Shown here: positions 25,453-33,474 of the stretch, piece by piece | Numbering within the stretch: position 1 is the first letter of the stretch | How the letters are laid out: each line of letters opens with the position of its first letter | Source: Bacteroidia bacterium | Lineage (GTDB): Bacteria > Bacteroidota > Bacteroidia > B-17B0 > Aurantibacillaceae | Length of the DNA stretch: 64,000 bases | Direction: 5' to 3' | NCBI GenBank assembly: GCA_022841465.1 | Contig: JALHRL010000001.1 | Span: forward strand, 124,001-188,000 | The notes under the pieces: generated by a model | The model's input: the letters and a program-made list of their open reading frames with translations, nothing else | What the model was told of the DNA's origin: nothing | Databases searched by the model: none | Position numbers and translations under genes: made by a program

Positions 25453-25614
25453 ATATAAATGTAATTTAACTTTCTAACTGATGAACTTGTAAACTGATTA
25501 ACTGTATCAGGGTTGGTAAGGCTTCAAAGGGCGTATCCCTCAGCCTTTCTTGATAAGTTTGTTAAAGAACTGCTGTAAAGGTAAGTAATTCTTTAAATAT
25601 TAAAAAATTCCTTA

Positions 25615-25622
25615 TATTTTTG
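25615..25622 (+). promoter_or_regulatory. -7 promoter element (TATTTTTG) of the SpoIIE phosphatase gene
   Basis: Exact TAnnTTTG match with 5 nt to the GTG start at 25628, predicting a leaderless or nearly leaderless mRNA. Confidence 0.5.
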
Positions 25623-25627
25623 ATGTA

Positions 25628-27943
25628 GTGATTAAGTACCGCCTTATAATTGCCCTTTTTTCGTGTGTTTTAAGCTTTGTTTATGGCCAAGATAAAGCCT
25701 TGTATAGTATTTATTTGGGCGATACCGTTAATGTAATAGATAAAAACGGCTTAAATCAAGACCGTTGGGTTTATTTAGGAAAAGACAAGAAGGGAAAAAA
25801 GTATAAGTTTTATAAAAGCAGCCAAATTGTAGAAGATGGAAACTTTAAGGATGGAAAAAAAATTGGTTTATGGAAAACGTACCACAGCAGTGGAAAAATA
25901 GAAAGTGAAATTAGGTATGAAAATGATGAGCCAAATGGGAAGGCTAGATTTTACAATAAAGACGGAAAGTTAATTGCTGAAGGAAAATTAGTTGGAAAAG
26001 AGTTTGAAGGAGATTATTATATATTCGATGTTGATGGAAATAAATTTAAAAAGAATGCAAGCAGAAAAAACAACTACGCATATTTAGCATTTAGCGGTAA
26101 GGTAGAAAAGTTTGGTAAAGAATTAAACGATGTACACATTAAAGTTGAAAGAGATGATTTTGAAATTTACGATGCTATAAATAATGCGGATGGAACTTTT
26201 ACTTTAAAATTGGAATTAAATTTCGAATACATTATACATTTTATAAAGGACGGATATAATGATCATTCATTAATAATTAACACCAATGTGTATAACATTT
26301 ACGACACCACCATTTATAAATTAGATAAATGGAAAATTCAAATGTCGGATAACATTGCAAACACCATTAGCAGTGAGTTTTTAAGTTTACTATTAAACAA
26401 ACCGGCCGGAAAAATTTATTTTAATAAACGTAGAAAAAAGTTTACTTCTGATGGTGCTTACGTGAATTTGTTTAATAAACAAGTAAAAGGAATTAGTGAA
26501 TCTACCAAATTAATTTTAGCGCAAGCAGCAGACGACAACAAAAAATTAGAAATAGAAAACCTGCGAATAGAAGCTGAGAAAAAAATGCAGGAAATTAATT
26601 TATTAAAGCAAGCGCAAGAATTAAAAGAAGCAGAAATTAAAAAGAAAGAGGCAGAAATACTAGCTCAACAATTAGAAAAGGACAAGAAAGATCAGGAGTT
26701 AGCAATGGCAGAACAAAACAAAAAAATAAACGATTTAAAATTTGAGCAACAACAAATTGAGTTAGAAAAGAAAAGACTGGAAGCAGAAAGGAACTCCAAA
26801 GAGTTTGAGCGATTGGCTGTATTAAGAAAAATTCAGGAATACGAATTAAAGGAGAAACAAGATGCTTTAAATAAATCTACACAAGAGCTGGCTATTTCAG
26901 GTGCAGAAATAAAGAAGCGGGAAATGGAATTAGGGTTAGCAAACAGAGAAAAGGAATTGCATGAAAAGGAAATGAAACAACAAATGTTTTATGTTTATAT
27001 TTTGGTGGGAGGATTATTATTAATTGCATTATTTGCCTTTTTTATATTCAGAAGTTTTCAGCAGAAGAAAAGAGATCATCAGTTGCTTGAAATGCAATCA
27101 AAAGAAATTGAAAAACAAAAATATGATTTAGAGGAGAAGTCGAAATTAATTGAGCAAAAAAACGTAGAAACAGAACAAAGTATTCAATACGCCAAACGAA
27201 TTCAACATGCTATTTTGCCTCCTGAACAAGAAATTAATCAGTATTTAAAAGATTATTTTATCTTATATAAATCTAAAGATATTGTAAGTGGAGATTTTTA
27301 CTTTTTTTACGACAGACATGCCAAAGAGTGTGGTAAAGTTTTTATAGCATCAGTAGATTGCACAGGCCACGGTGTGCCGGGGGCCTTTATGAGTATGATT
27401 GGCTACGAGAAGTTAAAAGACGCCGTAGATATTACCGATGAACCCGGAAAAATATTATCGGAATTAAACAAAGGCGTAAAGGCTGCATTACGTCAATCTG
27501 CCGAAGCAACTTCTACCCGCGATGGAATGGATTTAAGTTTGTGTGCTATCCCAATTAACCAAAGCGGAAATAAAGTAAAAATAGAATACGCAGGAGCAAA
27601 CAGACCCTTGTGGATTGTAAGAAAAGATGCCAAAGATTTAGAGGAAATAAAAGCCACAAAAATTGCAATTGGAGGTTTAACAAAAGATTCGCAAGAATTT
27701 GAACAGCATAATTTGGAGTTTGATAAAGGAGACACGATTTACATGTTTACAGATGGATATGCCGATCAGTTTGGAGGACCAAAAAAGAAAAAATTAATGA
27801 CCGGGAAGTTCAGAGAAATATTAATGAGTATACAACACCTTTCTATTTTAGATCAGAAAAAACATTTAAATGATTTTATTGAAGAGTGGATGAAGGATGC
27901 TGAGCAGGTAGATGATATGCTGGTAATTGGAATTAAATTATAA
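25628..27943 (+). CDS. Membrane-anchored SpoIIE/PP2C-type phosphatase with periplasmic repeat sensor region
   Basis: A 771-aa signalling protein. Signal sequence (YRLIIALFSCVLSFVYG); YwqK/MORN-type repeats at about 60-130 (KIGLWKTYHSSGKIESEI, NGKARFYNKDGKLIAEG); a carboxypeptidase-regulatory-like beta domain at about 150-250; a long Lys/Glu/Gln coiled coil (290-455); one membrane helix (YVYILVGGLLLIALFAFFIF); a second short coiled coil; then a SpoIIE/PP2C domain with QHAILPP, SGDFYFFY, DCTGHGVPGAFMS, DGMDLSLC and FTDGYADQFGG. It would dephosphorylate a serine/threonine phosphoprotein such as an anti-anti-sigma factor, controlled by an envelope signal. The partner proteins are not in this window. 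The start is a GTG. Confidence 0.9.
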   Translation: MIKYRLIIALFSCVLSFVYGQDKALYSIYLGDTVNVIDKNGLNQDRWVYLGKDKKGKKYKFYKSSQIVEDGNFKDGKKIGLWKTYHSSGKIESEIRYENDEPNGKARFYNKDGKLIAEGKLVGKEFEGDYYIFDVDGNKFKKNASRKNNYAYLAFSGKVEKFGKELNDVHIKVERDDFEIYDAINNADGTFTLKLELNFEYIIHFIKDGYNDHSLIINTNVYNIYDTTIYKLDKWKIQMSDNIANTISSEFLSLLLNKPAGKIYFNKRRKKFTSDGAYVNLFNKQVKGISESTKLILAQAADDNKKLEIENLRIEAEKKMQEINLLKQAQELKEAEIKKKEAEILAQQLEKDKKDQELAMAEQNKKINDLKFEQQQIELEKKRLEAERNSKEFERLAVLRKIQEYELKEKQDALNKSTQELAISGAEIKKREMELGLANREKELHEKEMKQQMFYVYILVGGLLLIALFAFFIFRSFQQKKRDHQLLEMQSKEIEKQKYDLEEKSKLIEQKNVETEQSIQYAKRIQHAILPPEQEINQYLKDYFILYKSKDIVSGDFYFFYDRHAKECGKVFIASVDCTGHGVPGAFMSMIGYEKLKDAVDITDEPGKILSELNKGVKAALRQSAEATSTRDGMDLSLCAIPINQSGNKVKIEYAGANRPLWIVRKDAKDLEEIKATKIAIGGLTKDSQEFEQHNLEFDKGDTIYMFTDGYADQFGGPKKKKLMTGKFREILMSIQHLSILDQKKHLNDFIEEWMKDAEQVDDMLVIGIKL

Positions 27944-28368
27944 TGAAATCATTTTTTATAAGCATTTTACTTTTAGTAAACGGAATTGTTTTTGCGCAAA
28001 GCGAGAACATACCGGAAACCATTAATGCTTTGATGAAAGAACAGGAAAATGATTGGAATAATTTCAATATAGATGGTTTTATGAAACATTATTGGAATAA
28101 CGACAGCTTAAAATTTATAGGCAGCAAGGGAATAACCTACGGTTGGAAACAAACTTTGGCTAACTATAAAAAAAATTATTCTGACAAGGAGAAAATGGGC
28201 AAACTATTTTTTACCAATCATTTAATTGAAGTAATTGATACCAACAATGCTATGGTTTGTGGCAATTGGAAAATAAAAAGAAAGGATTCAGAAATTGGCG
28301 GCAACTACACTTTGCTATGGAAGAAAGTAAACGGCAAATGGGTAATTGTGGTAGATCATACAGGGTAA
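27943..28368 (+). CDS. Exported SnoaL/DUF4440-like (NTF2 fold) protein
   Basis: A 141-residue protein with a cleavable signal (FFISILLLVNGIVFAQ). The mature part has the plan of the DUF4440/NTF2-like family: MKEQENDWNNFNIDGFMKHYWNNDSLKFIG at the start, GGNYTLLWKKVNGKWVIVVDHTG at the end. Members are binding or catalytic pockets of diverse use. It overlaps the SpoIIE phosphatase gene by 1 nt (TAATG), so it is translationally coupled to it. A role in the same signalling process is inference. Confidence 0.85.
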   Translation: MKSFFISILLLVNGIVFAQSENIPETINALMKEQENDWNNFNIDGFMKHYWNNDSLKFIGSKGITYGWKQTLANYKKNYSDKEKMGKLFFTNHLIEVIDTNNAMVCGNWKIKRKDSEIGGNYTLLWKKVNGKWVIVVDHTG

Positions 28369-28459
28369 GAGTTTGTTTAGAAAAGCGCAATTATGAGTTA
28401 CAACAACTAAAAATTTAGGTGTTGAAAATCAGCATAATAAGATATTAAATTGTTAATTA

Positions 28460-28468
28460 CCCCCCCCC
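28460..28468. repeat. C9 homopolymer tract in the leader of a lipoprotein gene
   Basis: Nine consecutive C in an otherwise A+T-rich intergenic region, 124 nt before the ATG at 28593. Tracts of this length in low-G+C genomes are candidates for slipped-strand phase variation. Confidence 0.7.
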
Positions 28469-28503
28469 TCTATCTAAATTTAATTAGTTTGTGTTAAATT
28501 CGA

Positions 28504-28574
28504 TTTGTTCAACGTTGCAACAAGAACAAATGCAGTGCAGCATTTTTAAAAAACCGGAGCAAGCACGATGCTTG
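28504..28574 (+). promoter_or_regulatory. Stacked hairpins in the leader of the 28593 gene
   Basis: Three inverted repeats stand in series: TTTGTTC (28504-28510)/GAACAAA (28524-28530), AAATGC (28528-28533)/GCATTT (28540-28545) and CAAGCA (28560-28565)/TGCTTG (28569-28574). The first two share bases and could be mutually exclusive. Not recognised as a known riboswitch. The region 28369-28592 holds no gene. Confidence 0.4.
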
Positions 28575-28592
28575 TAATTTAAATTTTATACA

Positions 28593-29084
28593 ATGAAAAA
28601 TAAATTAAAATTTCTGGGAACTTTAAGTGTTATGTTAGTTGCAGCCTACGCTTGCGATAAAGCCACAAAAGAACCAATAGTAAATTCTAACGCAAATAAT
28701 AACCAAGAACCGCAAGTTACTTATGCAGGTAAATTAAGGCCAAATGCATATTGGAAAAAAGGAATGGGATTATGCAATTCTGACATGTATAAAAATTGTT
28801 ATGCATTTACAGAACCAGTTGTAGTTACACCGCATGCTACAAACAGAATAATTCAACAATGTGAAACCGGCGATATTAATGATATTGCTGATGCTTTTAG
28901 CAATGACCCTGATTTTGTGGTGTTTGGTGAAAACATTGACGAAGATAATATTGCTAAACTAAAAACAGGAGAATTGTATTTAGGAATTATTTTTCAAAAT
29001 GATGAATTTATAACAATTTATTCTGGACCGGAATATCCTGTAACAGATTCAAATTATGAATTTGTTTTTCAATATAGAAAATAA
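28593..29084 (+). CDS. Lipoprotein of unknown function
   Basis: A 163-aa lipoprotein (signal LKFLGTLSVMLVAAYACDKA with lipobox Cys) with an Asn/Gln-rich stretch after the anchor. The mature part contains a GLCNSDMYKNCYAF segment with two further cysteines, an acidic middle (DINDIADAFSNDPDF) and a final beta-rich region. No family is recognised. It stands alone between a leader with a C9 tract and hairpins and a strong 15-bp terminator hairpin, which suggests its own regulated transcript. Confidence 0.75.
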   Translation: MKNKLKFLGTLSVMLVAAYACDKATKEPIVNSNANNNQEPQVTYAGKLRPNAYWKKGMGLCNSDMYKNCYAFTEPVVVTPHATNRIIQQCETGDINDIADAFSNDPDFVVFGENIDEDNIAKLKTGELYLGIIFQNDEFITIYSGPEYPVTDSNYEFVFQYRK

Positions 29085-29093
29085 ATTCAAAAC

Positions 29094-29127
29094 AAACGCT
29101 TTGCATTATTAGTAATGCAAAGCGTTT
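29094..29127 (+). terminator. Terminator-like 15-bp perfect hairpin
   Basis: AAACGCTTTGCATTA (29094-29108) and TAATGCAAAGCGTTT (29113-29127) pair perfectly around a 4-nt loop. It lies 10 nt after the stop of the 28593 lipoprotein gene. The following T run is short, so stopping may be weak, or the hairpin may stabilise the 3' end. Confidence 0.7.
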
Positions 29128-29139
29128 AAATTAAAATAC

Positions 29140-30249
29140 ATGAAGTTTATTCTTTTGCTAATTATAATAATTACTTTTAGCTGCTGTGATAAGGAGGAAG
29201 AGAAAAAATTCAATCAAATTGAAATAGCAAAGCATGCAATTGATTCCTTTACCATCAAACAATTGGTCGCAGATGGAAGTGAACTTTATAACATTTGTTT
29301 ATATAATGATAGTACGTTATTAAGCACGGATGGGTTTGATAAAATTCTTTTGTATGCAAAAAATATCAATAAACAATTTATTTTTAAAAAAGCATTAAGT
29401 ATTGAGAACAATCCAAAGGAAATACATTTTATTCACATTAACAGAGAATCTGACCGGATTTACATTTTTGAAAAAGATAAAACAATACTTGAATTTGATT
29501 TTAATTTTAAAAAGTTAAACAAGTATATTACCAATTTTAAATTCCCTTTTTTGAAACAGGAGTATTTTTTATCATTTAGTCAAAATATACCCTTAATAAA
29601 ATACGGCAATGAATTTTATTCTAATTATACGCACTTAGATGTTATTGATTTTAATAAAACATATTTAGAAAAGTGGTTTGTAAAATTTGAGTTAACGAAC
29701 GATACAATTGTAAAACATGAGCAATTTATTAGCAAGCCTTTTAATTTTGGTAAATGGGATTATTTTAATTACTCGCATTGTTTAGCAAAAAACACTATTT
29801 ATAAACTTGTTGGAAGTTTTGATACTTTATATTATTATAATATTGAACAAAAAAGAGAAGGAAAGCATTATATAGGCAATAAAGATTATTCATTACCTAA
29901 GCCAGATTATTTACTGGATGATTCAAGAGGAGATATGTCAGCCGCAACCAAGAAAGAAATGATAAGCTTTAATTATACGTCAATTTACTATAACGAAAGC
30001 ACCAATCATTTAATTCTTTTTTACAGAATGCCGCTGTTAGAGAAAGAATTAAATGGCAAAAAATTTACTGATAAAGAAATAAGAGCTATTGTGTTAAATG
30101 ATAAGTTAGAGGTTGTTAAATATTTAACTTTTAAAGAAAAGTATTTAGACCCTATATGTTATATGTATATTAAAGGAAAAGGAATTGCGATACCAAAATT
30201 TACCGAAGATTATGAAAGTGAAATCAAATTTTATATTTATAATTTTTAG
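29140..30249 (+). CDS. DUF4221-like lipoprotein, predicted beta-propeller
   Basis: A 369-aa lipoprotein (signal KFILLLIIIITFSCCDKEE with a lipobox Cys). The mature region is a repeating series of strands: ELYNICLYNDSTLL, DKILLYAKNIN, DRIYIFEKDKTILEFD, TIYKLVGSFDTLYYYNIE. It has the style of the DUF4221/six-bladed propeller lipoproteins common in Bacteroidota. No enzymatic motif is visible. Its end overlaps the next lipoprotein gene by 38 nt, so the two are co-expressed. Base composition is even more A+T-rich than the neighbours. Identification is tentative. Confidence 0.72.
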   Translation: MKFILLLIIIITFSCCDKEEEKKFNQIEIAKHAIDSFTIKQLVADGSELYNICLYNDSTLLSTDGFDKILLYAKNINKQFIFKKALSIENNPKEIHFIHINRESDRIYIFEKDKTILEFDFNFKKLNKYITNFKFPFLKQEYFLSFSQNIPLIKYGNEFYSNYTHLDVIDFNKTYLEKWFVKFELTNDTIVKHEQFISKPFNFGKWDYFNYSHCLAKNTIYKLVGSFDTLYYYNIEQKREGKHYIGNKDYSLPKPDYLLDDSRGDMSAATKKEMISFNYTSIYYNESTNHLILFYRMPLLEKELNGKKFTDKEIRAIVLNDKLEVVKYLTFKEKYLDPICYMYIKGKGIAIPKFTEDYESEIKFYIYNF

Positions 30250-30637
30250 TTGTTTATTTTGTTTTTCATGTGCAAAGGAAGAACAAATAAAATTAAAAGA
30301 GCTAAAAAATTATATAACTGTAACAAGTTTGTCTATCAAAGAAAGCTTTTCAATTCTCCTTTTTATTCCCGGAAACCAATGTAAAAACTGTGTTCAAATG
30401 GATGCCAGTAAATTATCGACTTATTTAAATAACAACATTTATATTTTTACTGCAATACCTGAAAAGCAATTTAAAAACTTTAAAAATGTTTATTACGACA
30501 GAGGAAACAATTTAATGTCTTTATCATATGTAGATTTTGAAAATAAAATAGTTGTTTTAAAAGACGGGGAAATTATTTATTCATCTAAATTAAATTTACC
30601 TTCTTTTGCTGATATAACAGGTAAGTGTATAAAATAG
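30212..30637 (+). CDS. Small lipoprotein with CxxC motif
   Basis: A lipoprotein of 141 aa, starting at the ATG at 30212 (MKVKSNFIFIIFSCLFCFSC, lipobox Cys). An earlier in-frame start would add nine residues ahead of the signal. The segment LLFIPGNQCKNCVQMD carries a CxxC pair after a beta strand, like a thioredoxin-type redox site, and YFD-type strands follow, but the rest of the fold is not clearly thioredoxin. It is tied to the DUF4221-like gene by a 38-nt overlap, which suggests a shared function at the membrane. Not otherwise recognised. Confidence 0.7.
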   Translation: MKVKSNFIFIIFSCLFCFSCAKEEQIKLKELKNYITVTSLSIKESFSILLFIPGNQCKNCVQMDASKLSTYLNNNIYIFTAIPEKQFKNFKNVYYDRGNNLMSLSYVDFENKIVVLKDGEIIYSSKLNLPSFADITGKCIK

Positions 30638-30642
30638 AAATT

Positions 30643-33474
30643 TTACTTTCCTTTCTCTCCTTCTTCTTTCTTAAAATAATTTTTAAAATTGTAGGTAAAT
30701 GTTAGCATAAAGTAGCGTTGTAAAATGGTAGTGCGCGTATCCTCTATGTATGTTTCTGTAACGTTTCGTTGAATACTGCGGTTTTGATTTAAAATATCAA
30801 ATGCAAATAGTCTTAACTCTCCTTTGTTATCTTTTAAAAACTTAAAAGCCACTGCTGCATTTAGCAATGAAATGTTTTGATTAAAGGTAGAACTTAAACC
30901 GCCGTTTAAAATATGATTGTATTCTGCCTGCAACACCAGTTTTTTGGCTATGGTTAAATTAATTTTTGCTTTTGAAGATTGGTTAATGAAATTAGAGTTT
31001 AAGTTTTTCTGCAAACTGTTTACTACTGAATTGTAAGAAGTGTTAGAAGAAATTGTAAAATCTATTTTCTCACTAAAGTTGCTGCTAATTACTGCACCAA
31101 AATTCGGACTGGTGGTGTTAGAATAATTTAATTCGTTATTAATTAATGCGGGTATATTGTTGTAATTGCAGCCCGCACTTAAGTTAATATTAGATTTAAG
31201 TATTTTGGCCGGAAAGCTGTAATTGGCAAAAAAACGAAGAGTATAATAATTGTTTAAATTTTCAGGCCTTGATAGTTGCGACCCTTTTGCCAAAAATATT
31301 TTGGAAAAAACAACCGTATCGTTGTTGGCAATAATGGTGCTGTTTCCAATATAATTGTCGGTATAGGTTCCGCTTAATAAAACAAAAGAGGCAGTAGATT
31401 TTAAAGTGCTAACTCCGGAAAAACGTATGTTTAAATTGTGCTGAAAGTTTTGCTTTAAATCGGGATTACCAATACTTAATTGCAAAGTATTGCTGTTGTT
31501 TAACACGTCCTGCATTTGATCGATACTTGGCGGATTATTGCTGGAGCGATAAAACATTCTGAAATTATTTTGCTTATTAAACCTGTACATAAACATTCCA
31601 TTGGGTAAAATGGAAGTAAAAACTCTTCCGGAAGAATAGGCACTTGGGAAGAATTGATTTTTATTTAAATAGGCTTCCTGCGCGTTAACGCCAAAAGAAA
31701 GTGTAGTTTTTTCTTGGTTAAATCGATAACTAATACCGGCTAAATTTGCAATGTAAGTGTTGTTAAAGTTATTAGAAACAATAGAATCTCTTATAGAATA
31801 GTCATTTGCAATGTTGTTTTTTGAAAACGCATTTTTATCTGATTCTGAATAGTTGTAAGTATTAGAAATATTTAATGAAATAAAATGTTTTTTACCAAAG
31901 GCTTCTGTAAATGTGATGTTTCCATATGAACTATAGCCCGATTTAATTAACCGCGATTTCTGATCAATGGTATCAAAAGTGGTTAATGTATCTGAATAAT
32001 AATTATTTATAGACAGTAAATTACTGTTGCCGTTATTGGCGTTAATAGAGGGGTTTAAATTTACCGAAAGCGTTCTTCCTTTTTTAAGAAAGGAATGTCT
32101 ATATAAAATAGGAGCCGAAATATTGTATCCCGTTAAATAGGACAGGTGTTTGTTTTGTGTTTCACCAATTAACTTTTCATTAATATTATATCCGCTTAAG
32201 CCTGAGTTGCCATCATTTGTTTGAAATGAAAGTTTAGGCTGAAAAATAACAGAGTTAAGCGAATCTATTTTGTAGTCTATTCTTAAATTAAAGCGATGAT
32301 TAATATTTATACTTTTAGCAATACTGGTGTCTAAATAAGTTAAGCCGTTATTGCTGCCAATAATAAACTGACGAAGTAAATTTGATTCTGCATTGTTTTG
32401 TGTATAATTAAAAAAGTAGGAAGAAGTTACGCTAATGTTCTTCGACCAATCATCGGAATAATTTATTCCAAAAGCATGTGTTGTTGTAATACCGTTTTTT
32501 ATATCAACTAAAAAATTATCGGTACTGTTTTGTCTAAAATTTCCACCACTATTGCTTCTCCCGCCACCTCGTGGGCCCCTGTTGTTATTTCCACTACTAC
32601 TTACCACGCCTAATAAATCTTCACTTGTAAAGTTTTGTTCGTTTATATTATTAGAAAGCCCCATAAACGTAATTTTTCTTTTTTCTTTAAAAGAATTTAT
32701 AACCGCTCCGGCTTTGTATTTATCCTGGTAGCCTCCGCCGGCATAGTATCTCCCAAACACACCGTTTCTAAATTGAACCTTTGTAGTTATATTAATAGTT
32801 TTACTGTTATTCCCATCATCAAACCCTGTGAATTGCGCCTGATCACTTTTTCTGTCAAATACCTGTACCTTATCTATAATTTCTGCAGGCAAATTTTTTA
32901 AAACACTGTTTGGATCGTCGCCAAAAAATGGTTTACCATCTACCAATATTTGTTTTACTTCTTCGCCTTGCGCTTGAATTTTCCCATCAACAATTGTTAC
33001 ACCGGGCATTTTTGTAAGCAAATCTTCTGCCATGGCGTCTTTGTTTGTTTTAAACGCGTTAGAGTTATAATTGGTAGTATCGCCATTTTGTGTTGCAATA
33101 ACTGCTGTGGTTTTAACTTCTACTTCTTTTAAAATATTTGTGGAGGTGCTGAGTTTTATTTTCCCAATCCTTAAATTATCGGTTAATTGAATAGTTTTAA
33201 AAACATTCGCATAACCTATATAAGAAATTTTAAGCAAGTAATTTCCGGGGTTTAATTCTTCTATTTTAAAACCGCCCCTTGGGTTAGTAGTTAAGCCTTT
33301 AACTATGGATGAATCGGAAGCGTTTAAGAGAATTACAGCGGCCCCAATTGCGGAAGAATCGTTTTCTTCAACAACTTTACCGAAAATGGATAAAGTTTGG
33401 GCGCTAAATGGATTAATTGTTACAAGAAGTAAAAGAAAAAAAAGTATTTTTTTTGCTCGTCCCTTTTTATTCAT
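30643..33474 (-). CDS. Outer-membrane beta-barrel receptor (TonB-dependent-like, carboxypeptidase-regulatory N-terminus)
   Basis: A 943-aa outer-membrane protein. Signal peptide ([16 protein letters not shown]); a carboxypeptidase-D-regulatory domain ([36 protein letters not shown]); a plug-like domain ([40 protein letters not shown]); then a long beta-barrel ending [12 protein letters not shown], with a short charged tail. This is the OMP_b-brl_3 type often annotated as outer-membrane beta-barrel or TonB-dependent receptor in Bacteroidota. The substrate is not evident. Its ATG overlaps the end of the methylmalonyl-CoA mutase gene by 8 nt, an unusual pairing of a cytosolic enzyme with a surface receptor. 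Confidence 0.9.
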   Translation of the reverse strand: MNKKGRAKKILFFLLLLVTINPFSAQTLSIFGKVVEENDSSAIGAAVILLNASDSSIVKGLTTNPRGGFKIEELNPGNYLLKISYIGYANVFKTIQLTDNLRIGKIKLSTSTNILKEVEVKTTAVIATQNGDTTNYNSNAFKTNKDAMAEDLLTKMPGVTIVDGKIQAQGEEVKQILVDGKPFFGDDPNSVLKNLPAEIIDKVQVFDRKSDQAQFTGFDDGNNSKTINITTKVQFRNGVFGRYYAGGGYQDKYKAGAVINSFKEKRKITFMGLSNNINEQNFTSEDLLGVVSSSGNNNRGPRGGGRSNSGGNFRQNSTDNFLVDIKNGITTTHAFGINYSDDWSKNISVTSSYFFNYTQNNAESNLLRQFIIGSNNGLTYLDTSIAKSININHRFNLRIDYKIDSLNSVIFQPKLSFQTNDGNSGLSGYNINEKLIGETQNKHLSYLTGYNISAPILYRHSFLKKGRTLSVNLNPSINANNGNSNLLSINNYYSDTLTTFDTIDQKSRLIKSGYSSYGNITFTEAFGKKHFISLNISNTYNYSESDKNAFSKNNIANDYSIRDSIVSNNFNNTYIANLAGISYRFNQEKTTLSFGVNAQEAYLNKNQFFPSAYSSGRVFTSILPNGMFMYRFNKQNNFRMFYRSSNNPPSIDQMQDVLNNSNTLQLSIGNPDLKQNFQHNLNIRFSGVSTLKSTASFVLLSGTYTDNYIGNSTIIANNDTVVFSKIFLAKGSQLSRPENLNNYYTLRFFANYSFPAKILKSNINLSAGCNYNNIPALINNELNYSNTTSPNFGAVISSNFSEKIDFTISSNTSYNSVVNSLQKNLNSNFINQSSKAKINLTIAKKLVLQAEYNHILNGGLSSTFNQNISLLNAAVAFKFLKDNKGELRLFAFDILNQNRSIQRNVTETYIEDTRTTILQRYFMLTFTYNFKNYFKKEEGEKGK

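Larger units (their letters stand above)
25368..25557 (-). promoter_or_regulatory. SAM-I (S-box) riboswitch upstream of metH
   Basis: On the minus strand the core reads CTTATCAAGAAAGGCTGAGG, then GATACGCCC, TTTGAAGCC and CCAACC. This matches the S-box consensus (AUCAAGA, GGNNGAGGGA, GCCC, UGAA, CAACC). GGTGGGAATTC (25405-25395) corresponds to the GGUGCUAAUUC block, with two differences. GATAAG (25373-25368) closes helix P1 with CTTATC (25557-25552). P3 spans about 105 nt instead of the usual short hairpin, enlarged by repeats. Binding of SAM is expected to favour the terminator at 25292-25328 and shut off metH. This leader accounts for the 336-bp gap without a gene. Confidence 0.88.
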
